Assembly: GCF_017815135.1 (NCBI RefSeq)
Contig: NZ_JAGJCF010000007.1
Coordinates: forward strand, 186,001-250,000
Direction: 5' to 3'
Source: Jiella mangrovi
GTDB lineage: Bacteria > Pseudomonadota > Alphaproteobacteria > Rhizobiales > Rhizobiaceae
DNA: 64,000 bases
The position numbers and the translations under genes were made by a program. The stretch's first letter is position 1. Each line of letters opens with the position of its first letter. Below are positions 11,284 through 20,311 of this stretch, piece after piece. The notes under the pieces are model-generated. The model did not search any database, had not been told where the DNA came from, and saw nothing but the letters and a program-made list of their open reading frames with translations.

Positions 11284-12000
11284 TCACGCCGCCTGCGGAT
11301 GGATCGCCCTGATCTCCTCGGCGACGAGTTTCTGCAGCTCCCAGAGATTGCGGTCGCGAATGCCGAACTCCTCCAGATGCTTCACCGTATTGTGCAGATA
11401 TTCGGCACAGGAGCCGACCGGGCCGCAGGCCCTGGCGAGGATCGGCGCGACCTCTTCGAGGGGCAGGCCGCTCGCGACACGCTCGCCGGTCGGGCCTGCC
11501 CAGAAAGTCAGCGCCCGCATTGCGCCCTCATCGGTGCGGACCGTGACCCAGCGCGCCATCTCCGTCGTCTGGTGAAAGCGGACTTCGCGATAAAGGACGC
11601 GGCGAAGCTGTGCCCGGCGGTCCTCGTCGCGAAGCCGGTAGATCACGCCGTCGCAGCGCCCGCCGCTTTCCAGCGCCATCATCAGCCCCGGCTGTTCCGG
11701 CGAGCCGCGCCAGCGGTTCATCTTCAGGCAGAAGGAACGGTGCCAGCCATAGGCCGTGGCCCGGCGGTGATCGACGGCGTCGAAATCCGGCTTCCAGATC
11801 AGCGATCCATAGGCGAAGATCCAGACGGGATCGTCCCCGGCTTCTTCGTCATGGCGGGCCGCCAGCGCGTCGAGCTCCTCCTCGCTCAAAAGCGTCCAGC
11901 CGGGCTCGAAGCCGAGATCCGGCTTCGGCTGGACCGTCAGAGCGACGAGTTCGGGGGTGAGGGAAAGAGCGGAAGCGGACTGTTCGGCTGTGTCGGTCAT
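11284..12000 (-). CDS. ChaC-like gamma-glutamylcyclotransferase
   Basis: A 238-residue protein. After a variable leader of about 55 residues comes the family-defining WIFAYGSLIWKPDF, then AYGWHRSFCLK, the glycine-rich MMALESGGRCDGVIYRL and a C-terminal helix region. ChaC-type enzymes cleave glutathione (or other gamma-glutamyl peptides) to 5-oxoproline and the remaining peptide in the cytosol. The ATG at 12000 has no closer competitor except internal residues that would cut the fold. It is on the opposite strand to its mnm neighbours, so it is probably its own unit. Confidence 0.92.
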   Translation of the reverse strand: MTDTAEQSASALSLTPELVALTVQPKPDLGFEPGWTLLSEEELDALAARHDEEAGDDPVWIFAYGSLIWKPDFDAVDHRRATAYGWHRSFCLKMNRWRGSPEQPGLMMALESGGRCDGVIYRLRDEDRRAQLRRVLYREVRFHQTTEMARWVTVRTDEGAMRALTFWAGPTGERVASGLPLEEVAPILARACGPVGSCAEYLHNTVKHLEEFGIRDRNLWELQKLVAEEIRAIHPQAA

Positions 12001-12165
12001 GAATTGTGTCGTCGAAGCCAGGAGTTTTCCGCCGGAGGGCGGGATATGCGCGGAAACCGCTGTGAGCGGTCTTTCGTCAGAGTAACGCGGCGACGGACCG
12101 CGTCCAGACGACTTTCGGTCTACGGACCGTCTGCGGCCGGCTTGCGCTGCCGGCCGTGGGCCGGC

Positions 12166-12744
12166 TCAGGCCTTGAAGTCCAGTCGATCGTAGATCTCGG
12201 CAAGCGGCAGCTCGAGGGCGACCGCGTGGAGGCGGATGACACGATCGATCCCGATCATTTCCTCGGCGGTCCACTCGCCGTCGCTTCGGCCCGTTTCGTC
12301 CCGGGACCACACAAGCACCTGCGGCCGCGTGGGTTCGACGACGACGATATGGCGCATTGCGGCGACGCGCTTGTATTCCTCCACCTTGCGCAGCCGATCG
12401 AAGTCCCGTGTCGAGGGCGAGAGCACCTCGAAGACGACGACGGGCTCGGCGGCGAGATATCCATCGGGATCGAAGGCGCCGCAGTCGATCCCTGCGTCCG
12501 GCCGGCGGATCTGGCCGGGGAAGGTTTCCACCGCGCCGTCACCGGTGAAGTGGCGGCAGGTTTTGCCTTTCAGCTTCTCCCACAGCTGGCCCTGGATATT
12601 TGCGGTGACGACATCGTGCCGGTTCGAGGCCCCGGTCATCATCTTCGCGGGAAAGCCGTTGACGAGTTCGTAGCGCTCGTCCTGGAGCTCCTGCCACGCA
12701 AAGAACTCGCCGAGCGTCCAAGGCTGAATTTCCAGCAGACTCAT
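12166..12744 (-). CDS. Uma2-family (DUF820) putative restriction-endonuclease-like protein
   Basis: A 192-residue protein starting MSLLEIQPWTLGEFFAW. A longer frame begins 15 codons upstream, but the MSLLE start aligns better with the family. The PD-(D/E)XK nuclease-like core shows RRPDAGIDCG, then VVFEVLSPSTRDFDRLRKVEEYKR with candidate catalytic Asp, Glu and Lys. Uma2 proteins are widespread, often in many copies, and their biological role is unproven. It lies between chaC and mnmG, interrupting the usual mnmE-mnmG neighbourhood. Confidence 0.88.
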   Translation of the reverse strand: MSLLEIQPWTLGEFFAWQELQDERYELVNGFPAKMMTGASNRHDVVTANIQGQLWEKLKGKTCRHFTGDGAVETFPGQIRRPDAGIDCGAFDPDGYLAAEPVVVFEVLSPSTRDFDRLRKVEEYKRVAAMRHIVVVEPTRPQVLVWSRDETGRSDGEWTAEEMIGIDRVIRLHAVALELPLAEIYDRLDFKA

Positions 12745-12976
12745 GGCTAGCGGCCTCCAGACGACCGGGACGGGCAAAGACTGCGACATTGTTCGAAGCT
12801 GCGGTTTATCTTATAGGAACGGATGATAGAGCAAAGCGCTCGCCCGCCCAACTGACGTCCCGTCCCGGCGCGACCGGTACCCTTCAGGAAGGCCGCACGA
12901 AACGGCGCATGCCTTCGGCTTCGACCGCGATCTTTGCCTGCACCGGCCCGATGAACCAAGCGACAGTTCGACGATC

Positions 12977-14893
12977 ATGACCGAGTCCCGTCTCCCCTCT
13001 CCTGCCGCTTCCGGCTCGGCCGCGATGCCGTCGGCCTGCGACGTCGTCGTCGTCGGCGGCGGCCATGCCGGCTGCGAAGCTGCCAGTGCCGCTGCGCGGG
13101 CCGGCGCCGACACCGTCCTCGTCACCCACCGCTTCGACACGATCGGCGCGATGAGCTGCAATCCGGCGATCGGCGGCATCGGCAAGGGCCATCTGGTGCG
13201 CGAGATCGATGCGCTGGGCGGCCTGATGGGGCTTGCCGCCGATCGCGGCGGCATCCAGTTCCGCATGCTCAACCGCCGCAAGGGCCCGGCCGTCTGGGGC
13301 CCGCGCGCCCAGGCCGACCGCAAGCTCTATCGCGCCGCGATGCAGGATCTGATCGGCGCGACGGACGGGCTTACGATCGTCGAAGGCGACGTCTTCGATC
13401 TTTCGCTCGATGGCTCCGGGGCCGTCTCGGGCGTCGTTTTCGCCGATGGCCGGACGATCGCCTGCCGCGCCGTCGTTCTGACCACCGGCACGTTTCTGGG
13501 CGGGCTGATCCATCTCGGCGATCGCCAGATTCCGGCCGGACGCATGGGCGAAGATCCCTCCCTCGGCCTGTCGGGAACACTGAAGCGTCTCGGCCTGTCG
13601 CTCGGCAGGTTGAAGACCGGCACGCCCGCGCGCCTCGACGGAACCAGCATCGACTGGGACGGCCTCGACAGGCAAAGGCCGGATGCCGAGCCGATCCCCT
13701 TTTCCTTCCTCACCGAGCGCATCGACACCCCGCAGATCGATTGCGGCATCACCCGCACGACGCCAAAGACCCACGCGATCATCCGGGACAATCTGTCGAG
13801 ATCGGCCCTTTACTCCGGCAAGATCGAGGGCGTCGGGCCGCGCTACTGCCCGTCGATCGAGGACAAGATCGTCAAGTTCGGGGACCGCGACGGCCACCAG
13901 ATCTTCCTGGAGCCGGAGGGTCTCGACGACGACACGGTCTATCCGAACGGCTTGTCCACCTCCCTGCCCGAGGACGTGCAGGAGAGCTTTCTGCGCTCCA
14001 TTCCCGGCCTCGAGCGGGTGCGTATCCTGAAGCCGGGCTATGCGATCGAATACGACCATGTCGACCCGCGCGAATTGAGCCGCGCCCTTGCCGTCACCAG
14101 GGCGCCGGGGCTGTTCCTCGCCGGCCAGATCAACGGCACGACCGGCTACGAGGAAGCCGCCGCACAGGGGCTTGTCGCCGGGCTCAATGCGGCGAGGCTC
14201 GCGGGCGGCTCGCAGCCCGTCGTCATCGGCCGCAGTGACGCCTATATCGGCGTGATGATCGACGATCTCACCCGCACCGGCGTTACCGAGCCCTATCGCA
14301 TGTTCACCTCGCGTGCCGAGTTCCGCCTGTCGCTGCGCGCCGACAATGCCGACCGCCGGCTGACGCCACTCGCCATCGAGCTCGGCATCGTCTCCACAGA
14401 GCGGGCAGAGCGTTTCGCGGCCCGCGAGGCATCGCTGCGCGACGCCCGCGCCGCCCTCGAGGCCGCGACGATCACCCCGTCCGAGGCGAGCCGGCACGGC
14501 ATCGCCGTCAATCAGGACGGGCGCCGGCGCAGCGCCTGGCAGCTGATTGCCCAGGGCGCGGTCGAAAAGGACGAGATCGACCGTGTCTGGCCGGAGCTTG
14601 CCAGGATCGGGGCGGAAACCTTCGCACAGGTGAAGATCGAGGCGGCCTACGACGTCTATCTCGATCGCCAGCGCAAGGATCAGGACCGGCTGAGGCAGGA
14701 CGAGGCGCGGGAGATCCCCGGCGATATCGACTATGGCGCGATCGCCGGCCTTTCCAACGAGCTGCGCCAGAAGCTTTCCACCCGCCGGCCGCAGAACCTC
14801 GCCGAGGCCGAGCGGATCGACGGAATGACGCCGGCGGCGCTCGCCCTCATTCTCCTTGCCATCAGGCGGAAGGGGCTTGCCCATGCGGCGTGA
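12977..14893 (+). CDS. mnmG: tRNA uridine-5-carboxymethylaminomethyl modification enzyme MnmG (GidA)
   Basis: The FAD-dependent partner of MnmE in wobble-uridine modification, 638 residues. Seen: an N-terminal Rossmann [14 protein letters not shown] (about residues 23-36), the signature [20 protein letters not shown], a second signature [25 protein letters not shown], and a C-terminal helical domain with [13 protein letters not shown] that binds MnmE. The N-terminus has about 20 extra residues before the core; an internal ATG (13025, next to PSACDVVVV) is an alternative start. Its last 11 bases overlap the chosen rsmG start, so the two are translationally coupled, and parA-parB follow. Confidence 0.97.
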   Translation: MTESRLPSPAASGSAAMPSACDVVVVGGGHAGCEAASAAARAGADTVLVTHRFDTIGAMSCNPAIGGIGKGHLVREIDALGGLMGLAADRGGIQFRMLNRRKGPAVWGPRAQADRKLYRAAMQDLIGATDGLTIVEGDVFDLSLDGSGAVSGVVFADGRTIACRAVVLTTGTFLGGLIHLGDRQIPAGRMGEDPSLGLSGTLKRLGLSLGRLKTGTPARLDGTSIDWDGLDRQRPDAEPIPFSFLTERIDTPQIDCGITRTTPKTHAIIRDNLSRSALYSGKIEGVGPRYCPSIEDKIVKFGDRDGHQIFLEPEGLDDDTVYPNGLSTSLPEDVQESFLRSIPGLERVRILKPGYAIEYDHVDPRELSRALAVTRAPGLFLAGQINGTTGYEEAAAQGLVAGLNAARLAGGSQPVVIGRSDAYIGVMIDDLTRTGVTEPYRMFTSRAEFRLSLRADNADRRLTPLAIELGIVSTERAERFAAREASLRDARAALEAATITPSEASRHGIAVNQDGRRRSAWQLIAQGAVEKDEIDRVWPELARIGAETFAQVKIEAAYDVYLDRQRKDQDRLRQDEAREIPGDIDYGAIAGLSNELRQKLSTRRPQNLAEAERIDGMTPAALALILLAIRRKGLAHAA

Positions 14894-15683
14894 CCGGCCC
14901 AAGCGCATTCACCCCTCCGACCGGCAATATGAACGCGCAAGGAGCGACGACCGCAGCTGGGGCGAGCACGAAAGCACGGTGCTTCGCCCGAAACATCGCC
15001 CGAAGCAGGACAAGGACACCAAGCGGACCGCGCCATCGGCCGCCGAGATCGCGGCTCAGCAGGCCGCCGGCCGGACCTGGTTTCTAAGCGAATTCGACGT
15101 TTCACGTGAAACCATGGCGCGTCTCGACGTCTTCGTGCGCCTTCTCACCGAGTGGCAGGCGCGGATCAATCTCGTTGCGCCGGCGACGCTCGGCGACGTC
15201 TGGCGGCGGCACATCGCCGACGCCATGAACCTCGAGAAACATCTGCCGGCCTTTTCGAAGGCCGTCGATCTCGGCTCGGGCGGGGGGCTGCCGGCGCTGG
15301 TCGTCGCGGCCTGCCGGCCGCAATCCGTCGTCGATATGGTCGAATCCAGCCACAAGAAGGCGGCCTTCCTCGCCGCCGCTCAGCGCGAGATGGGCCTCAC
15401 AGGGCGGGCGCATCCGGTGCGCATCGAGACCGCCGGACAGATCCTCGCCGGCGCCGATATCGTGACCGCCCGGGCGCTCGCACCGCTCGGCGACCTACTC
15501 CAGATGGTCGCGCCCCATGTTTCACGTGAAACGCGGTGTTTCTTCCCGAAAGGCCGCAGTCATGAACAGGAAATTGCGGCGGCGTCTGCCCATTGGCGAT
15601 TCACCATGATAATTCATGTCTCTGAGGTCGAGGCTGATTCGGTCGTTCTCGAGGTCGCCGATATCGGGGCGATGGAGCGCTGA
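14883..15683 (+). CDS. rsmG: 16S rRNA (guanine-527-N7) methyltransferase RsmG (GidB)
   Basis: An SAM-dependent methyltransferase acting on G527 of 16S rRNA. Core motifs: [16 protein letters not shown] for SAM binding and [16 protein letters not shown], with the usual start of the fold at [12 protein letters not shown]. The ATG at 14883 overlaps the mnmG stop and gives 266 residues, about 50-60 more than usual. The extra N-terminus is charged and low in hydrophobics ([19 protein letters not shown]), so a downstream GTG near 14980 could be the real start. Both VSRET pentapeptides are encoded by parS-like palindromes. parA follows after 79 bp. Confidence 0.93.
   Translation: MRRDRPKRIHPSDRQYERARSDDRSWGEHESTVLRPKHRPKQDKDTKRTAPSAAEIAAQQAAGRTWFLSEFDVSRETMARLDVFVRLLTEWQARINLVAPATLGDVWRRHIADAMNLEKHLPAFSKAVDLGSGGGLPALVVAACRPQSVVDMVESSHKKAAFLAAAQREMGLTGRAHPVRIETAGQILAGADIVTARALAPLGDLLQMVAPHVSRETRCFFPKGRSHEQEIAAASAHWRFTMIIHVSEVEADSVVLEVADIGAMER
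15098..15113. other. parS-like site inside rsmG (first)
   Basis: The 14-base core GTTTCACGTGAAAC is perfect, with one mismatch at each outer position of the 16-mer. It encodes the V-S-R-E-T of the RsmG N-terminal helix. It lies about 1.6 kb from parB, where centromere sites are expected. Confidence 0.8.
15518..15533. other. parS-like site inside rsmG (second)
   Basis: TGTTTCACGTGAAACG matches the 16-base consensus at 15 positions, with a perfect 14-base core. It again encodes V-S-R-E-T, near the C-terminus of RsmG, 420 bp from the first site. Confidence 0.82.
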
Positions 15684-15762
15684 GGCAGCGTCCGGGCGTC
15701 GGGCGACAGCGTCCGAGCACCCGGCCTCCGGCAGACGATGCACGGCCAAGACTTTGACGAAC

Positions 15763-16587
15763 ATGGATTTTCAGCCGATGGACGTGGCAGCGAAGAAGCC
15801 CATGCGGATCATCACAATCGCCAATCAGAAGGGCGGCGTCGGCAAGACCACGACGGCGATCAATCTTGCGACGGCGCTCGCGGCGATCGACAAGCGCGCC
15901 CTCCTCATCGATCTCGATCCACAGGGCAACGCCTCGACCGGGCTTGGTATCGACAAGGACGATCGCGAGATTTCGTCCTACGACGTCCTGAAGGAGACCG
16001 CCTCGATCCGCGAGGCGGCGATGCCCACAGCCGTTCCCAATCTGGCGGTCATTCCCTCGACCATGGATCTCCTCGGCTTCGAGATGGAGATCTCCGGCGT
16101 CCATGGACGAGCCTATCGCCTGCGCGACGCTCTGCATTTCCACCAGCAGGACCAGGCCGATTTCGACTTCGTTCTCGTCGATTGTCCGCCCTCGCTGAAT
16201 CTTCTGACGATCAACGCCATGGCCGCGGCCGATGCGATCCTGGTGCCGCTGCAATGCGAGTTCTTCGCGCTGGAAGGCCTGTCGCAGCTCCTGCAGACGG
16301 TCGAAGAGGTGCGCGACAGCCTCAATCCGATGCTCGGCCTGCACGGCATCGTCCTCACCATGTTCGACAGCCGCAACAATCTCGCCGCACAGGTCGTGCG
16401 CGACGTGCGCTCCTTCATGGGCGAGCATGTCTATGAGACGGTCATCCCCCGCAATGTGCGGGTTTCGGAGGCCCCCTCCTTCGGCAAGCCGGCGATCCTC
16501 TACGACATGAAATGCCCGGGCAGCCAGGCCTATATCCAGCTCGCCTCGGAAGTCATACGCCGCGAGGGACGGCTCGTGGCGGCATGA
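15763..16587 (+). CDS. parA: Chromosome partitioning ATPase ParA
   Basis: A 274-residue Walker-type ATPase that moves ParB-parS complexes over the nucleoid. Seen: the deviant Walker A KGGVGKTTT preceded by RIITIANQ, DLDPQGNASTGLG, the Walker B-like VLVDCPPSLNLLTINA and a C-terminal IPRNVRVSEAPSFGKP. The start chosen gives MDFQPMDVAAKK; ATGs at 15778 and 15802 would also keep the whole ATPase domain. parB follows within the same unit. It lies just downstream of rsmG, the classic alphaproteobacterial arrangement. Confidence 0.96.
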   Translation: MDFQPMDVAAKKPMRIITIANQKGGVGKTTTAINLATALAAIDKRALLIDLDPQGNASTGLGIDKDDREISSYDVLKETASIREAAMPTAVPNLAVIPSTMDLLGFEMEISGVHGRAYRLRDALHFHQQDQADFDFVLVDCPPSLNLLTINAMAAADAILVPLQCEFFALEGLSQLLQTVEEVRDSLNPMLGLHGIVLTMFDSRNNLAAQVVRDVRSFMGEHVYETVIPRNVRVSEAPSFGKPAILYDMKCPGSQAYIQLASEVIRREGRLVAA

Positions 16588-16670
16588 GCGCGGCGGGCGG
16601 CAAGGGGGTTGGTGACGGGGCAAAAGGCCCGGGAACCACAGGGCGCAGCAATGAGAACGGGACGAGGCCA

Positions 16671-17654
16671 ATGAGCGAAGACAGATCGCGGCAGAGACTG
16701 GGTCGGGGGCTCGCCTCGCTGATCGGAGCGGGCGCTGCCGGCGCGTCGCGACCGGTTCCAGGCTTCGAGACCCAGCCGGCCGCACCGACGATCCAGCCGG
16801 AGCGGACGGTCCCCGTCGATCGCATCACGCCCAATCCGCACAATCCCCGTCGCTCCTTCCGCGAGGACGAGCTCGCCGAACTCTCGGCCTCAATTCGCCA
16901 GCACGGCGTCGTCCAGCCGCTTCTGGTCCGGCCGCTGCCAAGCGATGCCACGCGTTTCGAGCTGGTCGCCGGCGAAAGACGGCTGCGCGCGGCGCTTCTG
17001 GCCGGGCTTGCCGAAGTGCCGGTGGTGCTTCGCGAGATCAACGACCGGCAGTCGCTCGAGATCGCCATCATCGAGAACGTCCAGCGGTCCGATCTCAACG
17101 CCATCGAGGAAGCGCTCGGCTATCAGGCGCTGATCGACGAGCACGGCTACACCCAGGCCGATCTCGCCGAGATCCTGGCCAAGAGCCGCAGCCACGTCGC
17201 CAATACGCTGCGGCTTCTGAAGCTGCCCGCGGAGGTTCGCTCCATGGTTGAGGACGGCAGCCTGTCGGCCGGCGCGGCGCGCACAGTGGTCACCGCCGAA
17301 GATCCGGTCGGCCTCGCCCGCCGCATCGTCGGCGAGAACCTTTCGGTGCGCGAGGCCGAAGCGCTGGCCCGCGATCCGGCCGCCGAGGAACCGGCAGCGC
17401 CCAAGCCCCGTGGACGCGGCCGACAGCCTGCCGAGGTTGCGGACGAGCCGAAAAGCGAGGCGCTGCTTGCCCATGAGCGCCGACTGCGCGAGGCGACAGG
17501 CCATGACGTCTCGATCACGCTCTCAGGCGGGCGCCCGGCCGTCACTATCCATCTCGACCGGGAAAGCGATCTGGACGATCTCGTCGAGCGCCTCGAAGCC
17601 GGCAGCCCAGGCCATGCGAAGGCTTTCGGCGGGCCGCGGCTGCGGTCGCTGTAG
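16671..17654 (+). CDS. parB: Chromosome partitioning protein ParB
   Basis: A CTP-dependent DNA clamp that loads at parS. With the ATG at 16671 it has 327 residues. Order of features: an N-terminal RLGRGLASLIGAG (ParA-contact peptide), the P-site region with GERRLRAALLAG (CTP-binding GERR box), IIENVQRSDLN, a helix-turn-helix YTQADLAEILAKSRSHVANT, a Pro/Arg-rich linker and a C-terminal dimerisation domain. An alternative ATG at 16584 overlaps the parA stop codon and would add 29 residues. I prefer 16671 because the conserved N-terminal box then begins near residue 8 and a GACGAGG lies just upstream. Confidence 0.95.
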   Translation: MSEDRSRQRLGRGLASLIGAGAAGASRPVPGFETQPAAPTIQPERTVPVDRITPNPHNPRRSFREDELAELSASIRQHGVVQPLLVRPLPSDATRFELVAGERRLRAALLAGLAEVPVVLREINDRQSLEIAIIENVQRSDLNAIEEALGYQALIDEHGYTQADLAEILAKSRSHVANTLRLLKLPAEVRSMVEDGSLSAGAARTVVTAEDPVGLARRIVGENLSVREAEALARDPAAEEPAAPKPRGRGRQPAEVADEPKSEALLAHERRLREATGHDVSITLSGGRPAVTIHLDRESDLDDLVERLEAGSPGHAKAFGGPRLRSL

Positions 17655-17763
17655 GGCGCAAAGAACGGCATCCCGACGGGGCCCGGGCCCGCTCTCCGCG
17701 CCCTCCCCTCCCCGCATGCGTCCCTGTTCCTCCCTCCTCCGGCCGGCCCGGCCCGGCCCGGCC

Positions 17764-18159
17764 TCAGGACATGTAGTCCTCGTCCGAGACATGCTCCAGC
17801 CAGTCGACCGGGCTGCCATTCTCGCGCTCCTGAATGGCGATGTGGCTCATGCCCGTCGTCGCCGTCGCCCCATGCCAGTGGCGCTCGCCGGGCGCGAACC
17901 AGACGATGTCGCCCGGACAGATCGTCTCTTTTGGCCCACCCTCCTTCTGCACCCAGCCGCAGCCGTCGGTGACGATCAGCGTCTGGCCGAGCGGATGGGT
18001 GTGCCACGCGGTTCTCGCGCCAGGCTCGAAGGTGACCTTGGCGGCTGCGACGCGCGCGGGCTCGGCCGGGCTGATCACCGGATCGATCCGCACGCGCCCG
18101 CTGAAATACTCGGCCGGCCCTTCGCTGGAAGGCGTTTCGCCGCTGCGTTTGATATCCAT
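17764..18159 (-). CDS. Cupin-domain protein (hydroxynitrile-lyase-like cupin)
   Basis: A 131-residue single cupin. Metal-binding cupin motif 1 is [20 protein letters not shown] and motif 2 is [17 protein letters not shown], giving the expected His, His, Glu/Gln and His ligands. It is most like the small manganese cupins that include bacterial hydroxynitrile lyases and proteins annotated with carboxymuconolactone decarboxylases. The start MDIKRSGE was chosen over a longer frame whose upstream residues look non-coding. It is convergent with parB and separates parB from the galM and holA genes. Confidence 0.85.
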   Translation of the reverse strand: MDIKRSGETPSSEGPAEYFSGRVRIDPVISPAEPARVAAAKVTFEPGARTAWHTHPLGQTLIVTDGCGWVQKEGGPKETICPGDIVWFAPGERHWHGATATTGMSHIAIQERENGSPVDWLEHVSDEDYMS

Positions 18160-18510
18160 CCTATCGTCCTCACTGCTCTGCGCCGTTTCAGCGCTCTCGT
18201 CACGAGAAGATAAGGCAGGTTGCCGGCGCGGCAGCGCCCATCTCGGCCCGTCGGCAGAAATCACGGCCCGCAGGCGCTGGCGGAAGCATCGATCTTTCGG
18301 CCAATCGCCCGGAACGACGAAGCAAAAGCCGATAGAATAAGCCGGCTTATCGTTATGCCGCAGGAGCCAAATTTGCGTCTTTCACCCGCCCTCTGCAAAC
18401 CCAGTGGCCTCGCCATGCCGCTGGCTTCCATGCTGCGGGCGAGAGCCCCATCTTTGATGGCAAACCCACGCCTTTCCGACCCAGTGCCCGGGCCCTATTG
18501 GACGCCATAG

Positions 18511-18838
18511 GAAACGACAGTCTCGTCGAACGGCGCATATCGAGGGCCCGGCTTTCAGAAATCGGACATTCGCCTTCATCGCGCTCGTCATGCTCGGGCC
18601 CCGTCCCGGGCATCCAGTGCGCCACTGGAGCTTCTCTTTTATCGAAGATTTCTGGATTCTCGGGACGGGGCCCGAGAATGACGACGCGTTGAACGAAGCG
18701 CCTTCTCGATCAAGTCGGGGTCGGCCCTCGAGCATCGTGCCGTGCACATCGATTGGAGGCAGAAGGGACGCTCGACCTGTCTTAATCTACGCATCATGCT
18801 TTTCGAAAAGCGATTCCGATTTTCGGGCCGATGCTGTA
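18511..18838 (+). repeat. Modular palindromic repeat, copy A
   Basis: The body runs in the same direction as copies C, D and E. It contains the CTCGTCGAACGGCGCATATCG lead, a hairpin near CATGCTCGGGCCCCGTCCCGGG, a second hairpin TTCTCGGGACGGGGCCCGAGAA and a GATCAAGTCGGGG tail. Unlike C-E, the small module ending CGGGCCGATGCTG sits at the 3' end in inverted orientation. The copy is more diverged than C-E. The 350 bp between the cupin start and this copy holds no gene I can support. Confidence 0.8.
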
Positions 18839-18974
18839 GGCCGCGACCACTCGCGAAAGGCCGAAGGCTGGCATCGGGAGCCCCATGCGTTTTGGTCCGA
18901 ACCATTCCGATCAGACCGCAATGCAGCGCCTGAACCGACGCGCGACGCAGCAGCAAGGAGACGACCGACCGCCC

Positions 18975-19907
18975 ATGACCCAGCCAAGCGAAATGCCCGA
19001 ATGCCTCCGCCTGACCGCCGGGGACTTGCGCCTCAGCCTCGCTCCGGGCGTCGGTGGCGCGATCACCGGCCTCACCCGCCGCAATGTTCCGATCTTGCGC
19101 GAGACGCCGCCAGAGGCCCTCCTGGAGCGCCGGGCGGGCCTTTGCAGCTCCTATGCGATGATCCCTTACTCCAACCGCATCGCCGATGCGAAATTTTCCT
19201 TCGGCGGCGAACGCTTCCAGCTCGCCAGGAATTTCGGCGACAATCCCCACAGCCTCCACGGCAATGGCTGGCAGCGCGAATGGACGGTGGTTTCGGCCGC
19301 TTCCGAAACCGCCGTCCTCTGCCTCGATCACGACCCCGGCGAGAGCCCGCAGCGGCAGGCCGAATGGCCCTTCGCCTATCGGGCGACGCAACGGTTTGTG
19401 CTGGAACCCAGCGTGCTCACCATCACCCTTACCCTGGAGAACCGGGACACGCGTCCTATGCCGGCCGGTTTCGGCCTTCACCCCTATTTCGATCGGGCCG
19501 GCGCATCGTTGCGCTACGAGGCCGGCACCGTCTGGCAGAGCGACGCCCGGCTTCTGCCGACTGTCAGGAGCCCGGTCCCCGCCGGCTGGGACGCGACCAA
19601 GTCGCGCGCGGTCGATGGCATGACCGATGTCGACCACTGCTTCGAGGACTGGAACGGCCCCGCCGAAATCGCCTATCCCGGGCGGGACGAGGGTCAGGGT
19701 ATCGGCATTCGCATCATCGCCGACGACCTGTTCTCGAAGCTCGTGATCTTCCGGGCCGACGCGCGCGATTTCTTCGCCGTCGAGCCGGTCAGCCACATGG
19801 TCGATGCCGTGAACCGGATGGACGTCGAGGATCACGGCCTTCACGTCCTTTCGCCCGGCGAAAGGCTCGAAGGCACGGTGCGCTTCGAGATCACCGAGGG
19901 GCGGTAA
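18975..19907 (+). CDS. Aldose 1-epimerase (mutarotase)-family protein
   Basis: A 310-residue beta-sandwich protein of the galactose mutarotase-like superfamily. Seen: MIPYSNRIADAKFSFGGERF with the conserved Asn-Arg of the sugar site, NPHSLHGNGWQREW with the catalytic-type His, GFGLHPYFDR (second His), and a C-terminal EPVSHMVDAVN containing the likely catalytic Glu. It interconverts alpha and beta anomers of aldoses. The ATG at 18975 follows AAGGAGACGACCG, a good ribosome-binding site. It lies alone between parB and holA, with oppositely oriented repeats A and B on either side. Confidence 0.9.
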   Translation: MTQPSEMPECLRLTAGDLRLSLAPGVGGAITGLTRRNVPILRETPPEALLERRAGLCSSYAMIPYSNRIADAKFSFGGERFQLARNFGDNPHSLHGNGWQREWTVVSAASETAVLCLDHDPGESPQRQAEWPFAYRATQRFVLEPSVLTITLTLENRDTRPMPAGFGLHPYFDRAGASLRYEAGTVWQSDARLLPTVRSPVPAGWDATKSRAVDGMTDVDHCFEDWNGPAEIAYPGRDEGQGIGIRIIADDLFSKLVIFRADARDFFAVEPVSHMVDAVNRMDVEDHGLHVLSPGERLEGTVRFEITEGR

Positions 19908-19969
19908 TCGGGAAGTCCGCCCGCTTTCCCGCCTCGAACGGCAAGCTTGGAGCGCCCCCGCGTCCTGTT

Positions 19970-20307
19970 GGACGCCACAGTGCGCGACGCGATGCTCGAG
20001 CGCCGGCCGCGATCTGATCGAGAAGGCGCACAGATCGACGCTTCGTCATTTTCGGCCCCCGTCCCGAGAATGACGAAACGGTCGACATAACAGAAGCTTA
20101 ATCGGCGCACTGGATGCCCGGGACCGGGCCCGAGCATGACGAGCGCGTTGAAGGCGAACGCCCGATCTCTGATTGCCGGGCCCTCGGGATGCGCCGTCCG
20201 ACACACTGTCGTCCCCTGTCATCGAACACAGAGAGGACGCCCCGACCGTCTGAACCGACGCATCGCGCTTTTGAGACGATCGATTCCGGTTTTCGGGCCG
20301 ATGCTGT
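19970..20307 (-). repeat. Modular palindromic repeat, copy B (inverted)
   Basis: This is the reverse complement of the C-E type: TGGACGCCACAGTGC, then AGAAGGCGCACAGATCGACGCTTCGTCATT, CAGAAGCTTAATCGGCGCACTGGATGC, CATGACGAGCGCG, and finally the small module CGATTCCGGTTTTCGGGCCGATGCTG. With copy A it brackets galM in inverted orientation. Nothing else was recognised between galM and holA. Confidence 0.8.
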
Positions 20308-20311
20308 CGCC

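Noticed and set aside
18353-18625. Minus-strand open frame within and before repeat copy A
   Set aside because: Its sequence derives largely from the palindromic repeat, has no family character and no credible start.
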